A stretch of 64,000 nucleotides of DNA from Erythrobacter sanguineus (lineage in GTDB: Bacteria; Pseudomonadota; Alphaproteobacteria; Sphingomonadales; Sphingomonadaceae): NCBI GenBank assembly GCA_945878845.1, contig CAMCUB010000001.1, positions 1 through 64,000 on the forward strand. Direction: 5' to 3'. The notes beneath the pieces were generated by a model. The model was given only the letters and a program-made list of their open reading frames with translations, was not told where the DNA came from and ran no database searches. The first letter of the stretch is position 1, and every line of letters begins with the position of its first letter. Of the stretch, positions 1-6,607 are shown one piece after another. A program made the position numbers and the translations under genes.

Positions 1-72
1 CCCTAATGGCGCGCCTCGCGTCGGGGAGACCCGCCGCCGAATCCGGCCGGATACCCGCCCGGATGCCCGTGG

Positions 73-149
73 GGCGGAGTAGCTCAGCCGGTTAGAGCAG
101 CGGAATCATAATCCGCGTGTCGGGGGTTCGAGTCCCTCCTCCGCTACCA
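73..149 (+). tRNA. tRNA-Met (anticodon CAT), elongator type
   Basis: A 77-nt cloverleaf can be folded. The acceptor arm GGCGGAG pairs with CTCCGCT (one G-U at the top), the D arm starts GCTC, the anticodon stem GCGGA/TCCGC encloses loop ATCATAA with anticodon CAT, the T arm contains GGTTCGAGTCC, and the 3' CCA is encoded. A closed, ordinary acceptor top pair and the non-GGG anticodon stem argue against the initiator tRNA. A lysidine-modified tRNA-Ile2 also has CAT, so Met versus Ile2 rests on overall resemblance. tRNA genes are common integration points, and the next 6 kb look accessory. Confidence 0.93.
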
Positions 150-262
150 ACAGTATAGCTGACCCGCCACAAGGCTGCGGGCGACATCCCTAGGGCTGTT
201 AATTTGGGTTCTGGTCGGCAGGACGGCCGCGATGAGCATAAGCAGTCCTGCAAACGGCATGG

Positions 263-553
263 TCATGCGATTATAACGGACGTCACCGGTCGGCGCGGTG
301 CGAAGGGCATTGCCGGGCCAGAGCCTAAGCGCATCACGGTATCCGGGCGCTTGCCGGGCGCGCCGAACAGCGCGGCCAGTTCGGGGCGCAGGGCTGGCGC
401 CTCTACCGGCTGGTTGATGAAGGCGTGCTTCATGCCGAGCGGGGGCACCTGCCGGGCAACTTCGGTCAGTTTCTCGCTGAAGTCCGAGATTCTCGTTCCG
501 GCCCCATTGCGGACCTGGGTTGCGGCATTTATGCGACGGTAGGTGCAAATTAT
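263..553 (-). pseudogene. C-terminal remnant of an Acg-type nitroreductase
   Basis: The minus strand reads openly for about 96 codons from a stop near 556 down to 263 but has no good start. It ends in text typical of the C-terminus of Acg-family FMN-dependent nitroreductases: KHAFINQPVE, then ALFGAPGKRPDTVMRLG, then PFAPRRPV. Full-length members are over 300 residues, and nothing upstream (553 onward lies under the transporter gene) continues the protein. I read it as the 3' tail of a gene truncated when the transporter segment arrived or by deletion. Family identification is from memory of the C-terminal motif. Confidence 0.5.
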
Positions 554-573
554 TCAAGGCCGAAAGCTCGGTG

Positions 574-1986
574 GTGAATCAGTTCGACAAAAAGCTGATG
601 TCGCTCTGGATGGGCTGGGGCAAGCGGCTGTTGCCGTTTGCCGATGCCGCCACTGACGATCTGCCGCTGTCTCGCCTGCTCAGGCTTTCGCTCATCCAGT
701 TTTCGGTCGGAATATCGCTGACCCTTCTGGTCGGCACGCTCAACCGCGTGATGATCGTCGAGCTTGAAGTGCCCTCGACGATTGTTGGCGTAATGCTCGC
801 CCTTCCACTGTTGGTTGCCCCGTTTCGTGCGCTTATTGGCTTCCGTTCCGACACGCATCGTTCCGCGCTGGGCTGGCGCCGGGTGCCCTTCATCTTTCGC
901 GGCACCATGATCCAGTTCGGCGGTCTGGCGCTGATGCCCTTTGCACTGCTGGTGCTCGGCGGTGCGCTGCAATCGGCGGCCTGGCCTGCATGGATCGGCC
1001 AGATCAGCGCGGCGGTGGCAATCCTGCTGGTCGGCGCGGGCGTGCACATCACGCAGACGGTCGGCCTTGCCCTTGCCACCGATCTGGCGCGCGAGGACCA
1101 GCAGGCCAATGTTGTCGGGCTGATGTATGTCAGCATGCTGCTGGGATCGATTGTCTCCGCGCTGGCGCTCGGCGCCTTTCTCACCGATTTCACCCCCGGG
1201 CGGTTGATCCAGGTGATCCAGGGCTGCGCCGTGGTCACCGTGTTCCTGAACCTTGTCGCCACATGGAAGCAGGAGGCACTCAATTCGAGCCCGCCGCCAA
1301 GCGATCCGGCGGCCATGGCCGGGACGTTCCGCCAAAGTTGGGACAGTTTCATCGTCCTGCGTCAGGCGCTGCGCCGCCTGATCGTGATCGGGATCGGGAC
1401 GCTGGCCTTCACCATGTCGGATGTGCTGCTCGAGCCCTATGGCGGTCAGGCGCTCGGCCTCGGGGTGGGCATGACGACGCGGCTGACCGCGATTCTGGCG
1501 GGGGGCAGCCTAGTGGGCTTCACGATCGCATCGCATATCCTCAGCCGCGGCAGCGATCCGGTCAGGCTGGCGGGGGCGGGCGCACTGATGGGCCTGCCCG
1601 GCTTTGCAATGATCATTGTCGCAGCGCCGATCCAATCGGTCTCGCTGTTTTCGGTCGGCGTCCTGATGATCGGCTGCGGTGCCGGCCTGTTCGGCCACGG
1701 CACGCTGACCGCCACGATGCGCGATGCGCCCAAGGGACAGGTCGGCATGGCGCTGGGGGCATGGGGCGCGGTTCAGGCAACCGCGGCCGGAGCAGGCGCG
1801 GCGATTGGCGGCGTGGTGCGCGACCTCGCCCGCGGTCTTGTGATCATCGAAGGATGGCCCCCGGCGATCTCCGGCTATGTTCTGGTCTACGCGCTGGAAC
1901 TGGTCCTGCTGGCGGCGGCGCTGATCATCATGGTGCCGCTGCTGCAGCGTCCGCAGGAACAGGCCGGGCTGCTGCCGCGCGTCTGA
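574..1986 (+). CDS. pucC: BCD/PucC-family MFS transporter, light-harvesting complex assembly factor
   Basis: A roughly 470-residue, very hydrophobic protein with about 12 predicted membrane helices, of the PucC/LhaA/BCD branch of the major facilitator superfamily. These inner-membrane proteins are needed to assemble LH1 or LH2 antennae and are thought to handle bacteriochlorophyll delivery. Family-like text includes LPFADAATDDLPLSRLLRLS at the N-terminus, GTLNRVMIVELEVP after helix 1 and GWRRVPFIFRGTMIQFGG after helix 2. The frame is open from an ATG at 520, but that part overlaps the nitroreductase remnant. GTG 574 gives an N-terminus of the usual length (VNQFDKKLMSLW), and ATG 598 is the next option. 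It converges on pucBA, so assignment as the LH2 assembly factor pucC rather than LH1-type lhaA is inferred from context. Confidence 0.87.
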   Translation: MNQFDKKLMSLWMGWGKRLLPFADAATDDLPLSRLLRLSLIQFSVGISLTLLVGTLNRVMIVELEVPSTIVGVMLALPLLVAPFRALIGFRSDTHRSALGWRRVPFIFRGTMIQFGGLALMPFALLVLGGALQSAAWPAWIGQISAAVAILLVGAGVHITQTVGLALATDLAREDQQANVVGLMYVSMLLGSIVSALALGAFLTDFTPGRLIQVIQGCAVVTVFLNLVATWKQEALNSSPPPSDPAAMAGTFRQSWDSFIVLRQALRRLIVIGIGTLAFTMSDVLLEPYGGQALGLGVGMTTRLTAILAGGSLVGFTIASHILSRGSDPVRLAGAGALMGLPGFAMIIVAAPIQSVSLFSVGVLMIGCGAGLFGHGTLTATMRDAPKGQVGMALGAWGAVQATAAGAGAAIGGVVRDLARGLVIIEGWPPAISGYVLVYALELVLLAAALIIMVPLLQRPQEQAGLLPRV

Positions 1987-2074
1987 GCAATTTCCGCCAA
2001 TGCGCCTGCGGGCGCGCCGGTTGCGTGTTTTCCAGGCGGCTCCGGCTTCCGGCTGAACCCGTGTCTGCGGCACA

Positions 2075-2105
2075 TAAAGAAAGACCCGGCACTTGCGGCC
2101 GGGTC
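2075..2105 (-). terminator. Rho-independent terminator of pucBA
   Basis: Arms GACCCGGC (2083-2090) and GCCGGGTC (2098-2105) form a perfect 8-bp GC-rich stem with a 7-nt loop. Read on the minus strand, the stem is followed by TTTCTTTATG, so it fits termination of the pucBA message about 80 nt past the pucA stop. On the plus strand it is followed only by CTTCG, so it is a weaker terminator for pucC. Confidence 0.75.
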
Positions 2106-2185
2106 CTTCGTGTTGTGTGCTCCACACCGCCCTTGCGGGCTGGATGGATTGTGCAAGCCTCAGGCCCCTGCGGGCCTGCTGTGGC

Positions 2186-2371
2186 TTATACAGCCGGTGC
2201 TGCAGCAGCAGCCGCGGCAGGAGCAGCGGCACCCTGGAAGAAGTCGCTCATCCAGGTCGTGTTGGTGAGAACGGAGTAATGGACCGCGAGCGACGCCAGC
2301 ACCAGTACGAGGAACATGATCGGAATGATCACATTCGGGCTGACATAGAGGAAAATCCGACCTTCTTTCAT
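2186..2371 (-). CDS. pucA: Light-harvesting antenna alpha polypeptide, LH2 type
   Basis: A 61-residue single-helix antenna alpha subunit. It starts MKEGRIFLYVSPNV, like the MxxGKIW..V.P start of LH alpha chains, has one transmembrane helix, the bacteriochlorophyll-ligating His in SLAVHYSVL (H31), and the TTW...FFQG segment just after the helix. The tail is an unusual Ala/Pro run (GAAAPAAAAAAAPAV). At 13 and 14 residues after the ligating His, where high-light LH2 alpha chains carry Tyr and Trp or Tyr that hydrogen-bond the B850 pigments, this protein has Phe-Phe. It begins 13 nt after pucB with the ribosome site GGGAGG in the gap. LH2 rather than LH1 is supported mainly by the beta partner. 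Confidence 0.9.
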   Translation of the reverse strand: MKEGRIFLYVSPNVIIPIMFLVLVLASLAVHYSVLTNTTWMSDFFQGAAAPAAAAAAAPAV

Positions 2372-2384
2372 CGTCTGGCCTCCC

Positions 2385-2540
2385 TTACTTGAGCCACGGC
2401 GTCAAAACGAACGCCAGCACGTGAGCGGCAACGGCGATGCCGAAGTAAATCCGCGTCCCCCATTTCAGCCCGTCATTGATTTCCAGGGCCTGCGCTTCCG
2501 TCAGCCCTGTCGGGTAAACCATTGTGTCATCACCTGCCAT
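2385..2540 (-). CDS. pucB: Light-harvesting antenna beta polypeptide, LH2 type
   Basis: A 51-residue antenna beta subunit found by translating the minus strand upstream of pucA. It contains GLTEAQALEI, then WGTRIYFGIAVAAHVLAF and ends TPWLK. The GTR...G.A..AH.LA..TPWL pattern is that of LH2 (PucB) beta chains, not LH1, which ends RPW. The pigment-ligating His is H40 in the single membrane helix, and the Arg of GTR, which in LH2 contacts the B800 pigment, is kept. The conserved His 18 residues before the ligating His is replaced by Asn (EIND). ATG 2540 has GGAGG nearby upstream (GATCAAGGAGGTTCGCCAC). It is the first gene of the pucBA pair. Confidence 0.92.
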   Translation of the reverse strand: MAGDDTMVYPTGLTEAQALEINDGLKWGTRIYFGIAVAAHVLAFVLTPWLK

Positions 2541-3252
2541 GTGGCGAACCTCCTTGATCGGTTACGGCATTCGCGGAAACTCGGTAATGACCCCAGCCTT
2601 GTTCCCTTGGGATGCAATTAGCGTGGATGTGGAATTCTCCATGAACCGCATCAAAAATAGCGAATACGGCCATAGGCATCGAGTCGGGTGAGCGGCTTGA
2701 TGCAGATTGAATGTTGCATTTTACAGGACAAACGTCAACGTTGTTGAACATATTGCAATGTCCAGAAAATTTGTCACTGGTCACGCCTTTTCGAAGGGAA
2801 TTGGTCGGCCCGGTGGTGGTCTCACGGAACGGGCGGGAGTGGACGAGCGCCAGTCGGCGTTACGTTTTCATCAATCATCATGCGCCGCGCCAGACTATGG
2901 CCGATGCTGTCGGCCCGCGGCGCGAAACAATTGCAGCTCTTCACCCGCGTCTGCTGAAAAACTCGTCCTTGTAATGCCGCTAAAATATTGATTTCATGTC
3001 CTCTAAGGCAGGCGGAGATGATGTCGACGCGGTCGTGGAGCGGACGAAATGCCATGTTTATGGCCTTTCCTGTGAGGGGATGAGTTGGCTTGGCACGCCC
3101 CTCTCGAGAGCGCCAACCGGGCCCATCCGGATCTCTGGCGATACAGAATCAAGGTGGAGGTGCGAGAAAGATTTGGGCTTGCACTCAACCTCTGCTAGGA
3201 CGCTCTCGGGATCGACAACAATGGGCTCCTTAACGGAGCGAAGGAGGTCGAT
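2541..3252. promoter_or_regulatory. Long divergent intergenic region upstream of pucB and the DUF2853 gene
   Basis: No convincing gene is present in these 712 bases; the open frames here lack homology and ribosome sites. The stretch 2600-2780 is clearly more AT-rich than its surroundings and contains an 8-bp palindrome CAACGTTG (2736-2743) and TTGCA/TTGCAA copies at 2714 and 2753. An imperfect FNR/FixK-like site TTGAT-GCAG-ATTGA lies at 2697-2710. I looked for the PpsR/CrtJ operator TGT-N12-ACA and found only an off-spaced TGT-N13-ACA (2712-2730). Promoters for both divergent units presumably lie here, but I cannot place a -35/-10 pair with confidence. Confidence 0.45.
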
Positions 3253-3771
3253 ATGTCCAATGCAGCCCCAGCCATCGACTGGGCGGATGACGTCAAGCGG
3301 TATGTACCCAATGCCGATAACGACGTGATCGCCGGAATCGTAAGCCATAGTCTTGTTGTGCTGAAAACCCGCGACTCGGCGCTGGTGTCGTTCGGCAATC
3401 CGGCGGAAACGCGCCGCGTGCGCGAAAATTTCTGCAAGAAGACGCTCGGTCTGTCCGAATCTGACGCCGTGCTCGACTCCGCCATCGCCACAGTTGGCCA
3501 GCGGCTGAGCGACTCCACCTCGCGCCACCGGGTGACGGCTTATTACCTTCTTGCCGACCATTTCGACAAACTGGAACAGTTCCGCGCGGCGACGCCACCG
3601 GCCGAAGCGGCCCGGCCTCTGGCGCCGTGGGCGGCGACCATGTTTGACGGTCCCCCCCCGGGCACGGCCGTCGGCGGCCCCAGCTCCGATCTCACGTTTG
3701 GGGCCTTGGCTGGTCTGAGCGGCGGGATTCTGGCGATGGTTGCAGCGATTGCCAGTCATGCTGGTGGCTGA
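3253..3771 (+). CDS. DUF2853 family protein with C-terminal membrane segment
   Basis: A 172-residue protein. Residues 1-110 match the DUF2853 family as I know it: DWADDVKRYVPNADND, then VSFGNPAETRRVRENFCKK, LGLSESDAVLDSAI and RVTAYYLLADHF. The function of the family is unknown; members are usually about 110 residues, all of this domain. Here a Pro/Ala/Gly-rich linker and a hydrophobic, glycine-spaced segment (LTFGALAGLSGGILAMVAAI) are added, which could anchor it in the membrane. The start is supported by AAGGAGG 7 nt upstream. A run of eight C (3652-3659) lies just before the tail. It is divergent from pucBA, so a role with the antenna is possible but unproven. Confidence 0.8.
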   Translation: MSNAAPAIDWADDVKRYVPNADNDVIAGIVSHSLVVLKTRDSALVSFGNPAETRRVRENFCKKTLGLSESDAVLDSAIATVGQRLSDSTSRHRVTAYYLLADHFDKLEQFRAATPPAEAARPLAPWAATMFDGPPPGTAVGGPSSDLTFGALAGLSGGILAMVAAIASHAGG

Positions 3772-3876
3772 CGCTCCGATCGCAGATCGTCCTCGGCACT
3801 GACAACGGCCGAAACGGCAGAACGGCTGCACTGACCACTCCTGACCTCATGGCTCTGGAGAGAGTGCCAACCAACG

Positions 3877-3898
3877 GGCCGGGTTGTGCTTCCCGGCC
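3877..3898 (+). terminator. Hairpin downstream of the DUF2853 gene
   Basis: Perfect arms GGCCGGG (3877-3883) and CCCGGCC (3892-3898) around an 8-nt loop, followed by TGTTGTG. It lies about 105 nt beyond the DUF2853 stop and is the only strong hairpin in the otherwise featureless 3772-4123 stretch. The absence of a proper T run keeps confidence low. Confidence 0.4.
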
Positions 3899-4123
3899 TG
3901 TTGTGCCGTTCGCGAATCTGCATATCCGGCAGAGCGTGTGTAGCCGCGCGGCCTGACCGGCCCGGGTCTGGGGACGAACCCCGTCGTTCCCAGTCGCGGC
4001 ATGCCGCCTGAACCGGGTGGGCCACGGTCAAGTCGCCGCGCCAGCTTGCTCGTTTTGACAGGTTACCATCGCCTGCTCCTGTCCCATTCGAGAATGCGAA
4101 ACGGATAGGGAGCGGGCTTGATA

Positions 4124-4921
4124 GTGGGCAATCTGGCGGGACGTATCGCTCTGATAACCGGGGGGCTGCGGGGTATCGGACTTGCCAGCGCCCGCCGTTT
4201 GATCGCCGAGGGCGCAGCGGTCGTCATCACCGACCTTGACCCGCCCGCTGAGGCCGAAGTGGTTCTCGCAGAGTTCGGCCCGGCGGCGAGCTATGTGCGC
4301 GCCGATGTCACCTCGGAAAGCGACTGGCAGGCCGTCCATCGCCATGTGCTGGAGCGCCACGGCAAGCTCCACATCCTTGTGAACAATGCCGGCACCGATC
4401 TGACCGGCGCGATCGAAACGCTGGCCTTGGCAGACTGGCGGCGGATCATGGCCGTCAATGTCGACGGGGTGTTTCTTGGCACCCGCACATTCACGCGGCT
4501 GCTGGCTGAAAGCGGCGCGCAGGTCGCTGGCGGGGCCAGCATTATCAACGTTAGTTCGATCATGGGCCTCGTGGGGATGAGCGAGGTCGCCGCCTACAAC
4601 GCCAGCAAGGGCGCGGTGCGGCTGTTCACAAAGTCGATTGCGCTCGAATTCGCCACCAAGCGCATGCCGATCCGCGCGAATTCTCTGCATCCCGGCTTCG
4701 TCGAGACGCCCTTGCTCCACGCCGGGTTCGAGCGCTGGGTGGCGAGCGGTGCGGCGGAGAAGGTGCAGGATCTGATCGACGGGATGAACGCGGCGACCCC
4801 CATCGGCCGGCTCGCCCAACCCGATGAAATCGCGGGACCGGTGGCGTTCCTCGCCGGGCCGGACAGCAGCTACATGACCGGCGCCGAGTTGGTGATCGAC
4901 GGGGGATGGACGGCGCAATGA
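4124..4921 (+). CDS. Short-chain dehydrogenase/reductase (first of a coupled pair)
   Basis: A 265-residue classical SDR, an NAD(P)-dependent oxidoreductase with a Rossmann fold. Visible motifs are TGGLRGIG (cofactor), D-V-T near residue 60, NNAG, the catalytic Ser in INVSSIMG and YNASKG with the Tyr-Lys pair, and a C-terminus MTGAELVIDGGW typical of hydroxysteroid or cyclic-alcohol dehydrogenases. TTG 4118 or GTG 4124 could start it; GTG 4124 is better spaced from GGGAGCGGG. Its last codons overlap the next SDR by ATGA. The substrate cannot be read from the sequence. Confidence 0.85.
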   Translation: MGNLAGRIALITGGLRGIGLASARRLIAEGAAVVITDLDPPAEAEVVLAEFGPAASYVRADVTSESDWQAVHRHVLERHGKLHILVNNAGTDLTGAIETLALADWRRIMAVNVDGVFLGTRTFTRLLAESGAQVAGGASIINVSSIMGLVGMSEVAAYNASKGAVRLFTKSIALEFATKRMPIRANSLHPGFVETPLLHAGFERWVASGAAEKVQDLIDGMNAATPIGRLAQPDEIAGPVAFLAGPDSSYMTGAELVIDGGWTAQ

Positions 4922-5697
4922 CGATCGGTCTCGACAACGTGTTAGCCGTAGTGACGGGCGCAAACGGCGGCATCGGCCGGGCAACGGTTGCCGCGATGCG
5001 GGCCGCAGGCGCGGCGGTGATTGCAGCCGACCTTCAGCCCGAAGCCGCAGGCGAGGGCTTTGACCACTATCTTCCGCTCGACGTGACCCGACCTGAAGAT
5101 TGGGACAGGCTGCGCGGGTTTGTGGAGAGCGAGTACGGCCGGCTCGATGCGCTGGTCCACAATGCCGGCCTGTCCATCGTCGGCAAGTTCGAGGATACGC
5201 CGCTGGCAGAGTTCCACCGCGTGAACGCCGTCAATGTCGACAGCGTAATCCTCGGCACGCAGGCGCTGCTGCCGCTGCTGATCGCGGGCGGCAAAGCGCG
5301 CAAGGGCGGGGCGAGCGTCGTGAACCTCTCGAGCGTCGGGGGCTTGCGCGGGGCACCCTTCAATGCGGCCTATTGCACCAGCAAGGCCGCCGTGGCGATG
5401 CTGAGCAAGTGCATGGGGGCCGAATTCGCAGCACTCGGCCACAATATCCGGGTCAATAGCCTGCACCCGGGCGGGATCGACACCGGGATGCTGGCCGGTA
5501 TCTTCCAGGCCTATGTCGATCTGGGGGTCATGCCCGATGTCGAGACGGCAATTGCGGGCACCGCCGCGCGTCATCCCATCGGACGCATGGGCCGACCCGA
5601 CGAAATTGCGAGCGGCGTGGTGTTTCTGTGCTCCGACGCGGCGAGCTTCATGACCGCCGACCAACTGGTGATCGACGGCGGCTTTGCCTCGGTCTAG
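4918..5697 (+). CDS. Short-chain dehydrogenase/reductase (second of a coupled pair)
   Basis: A 259-residue classical SDR. Motifs are TGANGGIG, HNAG (His replacing the first Asn of NNAG), VNLSSVGG with the catalytic Ser, YCTSKA with the catalytic Tyr and Lys, and the C-terminal DQLVIDGGF. ATG 4918 overlaps the preceding stop (ATGA), so the two are probably translated from one message and may act on one substrate or as a heteromer. They are paralogous to each other at family level but clearly diverged. The exact reaction is unknown. Downstream lie only gene remnants. Confidence 0.85.
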   Translation: MTIGLDNVLAVVTGANGGIGRATVAAMRAAGAAVIAADLQPEAAGEGFDHYLPLDVTRPEDWDRLRGFVESEYGRLDALVHNAGLSIVGKFEDTPLAEFHRVNAVNVDSVILGTQALLPLLIAGGKARKGGASVVNLSSVGGLRGAPFNAAYCTSKAAVAMLSKCMGAEFAALGHNIRVNSLHPGGIDTGMLAGIFQAYVDLGVMPDVETAIAGTAARHPIGRMGRPDEIASGVVFLCSDAASFMTADQLVIDGGFASV

Positions 5698-5801
5698 GCG
5701 ACCGGGGGCATCATCGGCGTGACGGTGTAGCGGCGGCACTGCCAGCCGTCGGCCACTGCGACGCATTCCATCCGGTAGCGCACCTGCATCACCACCCGGC
5801 T
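5694..5801 (-). pseudogene. Remnant of an NTF2/SnoaL-like protein C-terminus
   Basis: On the minus strand 35 codons read through to a TAG at 5694, bounded upstream by another TAG (5802-5804). The peptide contains VRYRMECVAVADGW, then RRYTVTP. This has the look of the last beta strands of NTF2/SnoaL-like proteins, often found next to SDR genes in sphingomonads. There is no start or ribosome site, and the 5' part is missing, so it is called a 3' remnant. Identification is tentative because it rests on one short stretch. Confidence 0.4.
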
Positions 5802-5846
5802 CTAATCCCAGCTGGAGGAAAGCTGGGGGTCACGTCAGTCTGTCCC

Positions 5847-6023
5847 ATGATCACGTCGATCCCGCTGAACAAGCTGGTTCAGTCGCCCCGCAATGTCCGC
5901 CGTCTCAGCGATCCGGCAGGAGATGCTGAGCTCAAGGCAAGCATTGCAAACCGTGGCCTGCTGCAGAATCTCATCGTCCGGCCCGCCGCGAAGGGCAAGT
6001 TCGAGGTCGAAGCCGGCGAATGA
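5847..6023 (+). pseudogene. Truncated ParB/RepB-type partition protein (N-terminal fragment)
   Basis: ATG 5847 opens a 58-codon frame: IPLNKLVQSPRNVRR, then DAELKASIANRGLLQNLIVR and FEVEAGE, followed directly by TGA. This is the N-terminal ParB nuclease-like domain of plasmid or integrative-element ParB proteins, where the text normally continues ERRRxAL into the helix-turn-helix region. Everything after residue 58 is missing, and no continuation is seen in other frames before 6342. It is therefore a broken copy and not the chromosomal ParB. It suggests a former plasmid or integrative element here. Confidence 0.7.
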
Positions 6024-6341
6024 TCCGGCAAGCCTGAGGATGTTGAGCGCCTGCTACAGTGCGGTCGGCGGCCAGTTGCTCAGGGTTCTTGCCGTCCGGG
6101 AAAGGCGGAAGGGATCTAGCGGCTCGATATAGTCGGTGCATCACCCTTTCGGTTCGGCCGGATCATGGTGACCCTGCCTGTTTCGCGGATTTGCGATGAG
6201 ACCCCTGCCTGCGTGCGAACTTCCTATTGGGCGCGGGCGAAAGAGGCTCTCGATTAAGTTAACTCCGTGTTACGCTGACCGCCTGTGGCGATAGCAGGGC
6301 CACGGATTGCCGAAGGGGCAAGCGGGCGAGGAGCGGTTACC

Positions 6342-6542
6342 ATGGAGGGCGAGCAGGGTCTCCCGGAGGAGCGAAGGCGCAAGCGCAAAGCCGCTCCCTA
6401 CGCGGGCGTCCGCCTGCATCCGCGTCGCAGGGGCCGGGGCAATCAGCACAAGTTCCCGGCACCGGTGAGATTCGCCCTATGGCTGGGATTACCGATCGGG
6501 CTCTGGGCCGCGATTTACGCGGTCATCCGGCTGGTCGAGTGA
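6342..6542 (+). CDS. Small basic single-pass membrane protein, function unknown
   Basis: A 66-residue protein. The first 40 residues are strongly basic (RRRKRK, then RLHPRRRGRG) and the rest forms one hydrophobic helix (FALWLGLPIGLWAAIYAVI), so the N-terminus is expected in the cytoplasm. ATG 6342 follows GAGGAG at a good distance; an in-frame GTG at 6285 has no such support. I do not recognise a family. It stands alone on this strand, facing btaB. Confidence 0.6.
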   Translation: MEGEQGLPEERRRKRKAAPYAGVRLHPRRRGRGNQHKFPAPVRFALWLGLPIGLWAAIYAVIRLVE

Positions 6543-6607
6543 TGGCATAGCCGGCACCCGGTTGCCTATTCCCCCGCGCTTTGACGCCGGCCGCGACGCT
6601 CGGGCGC

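Noticed and set aside
550-1352. Long open frames on the minus strand opposite pucC
   Set aside because: They are shadow frames of a GC-rich gene: Arg/Gln-rich, no homology and no ribosome sites.
2697-2710. FNR-like box upstream of pucB
   Set aside because: Only the left half matches TTGAT; the right half ATTGA differs from ATCAA in two positions, so it is mentioned but not listed as a site.
2712-2730. PpsR operator upstream of pucB
   Set aside because: TGT and ACA are 13 and not 12 nt apart, and no other pair in the scanned region has the right spacing.
6024-6284. Possible coding remnant on the minus strand (TDYIEPLDPFRLSRTART)
   Set aside because: A short open stretch with protein-like composition but interrupted by a stop and with no family I can name.
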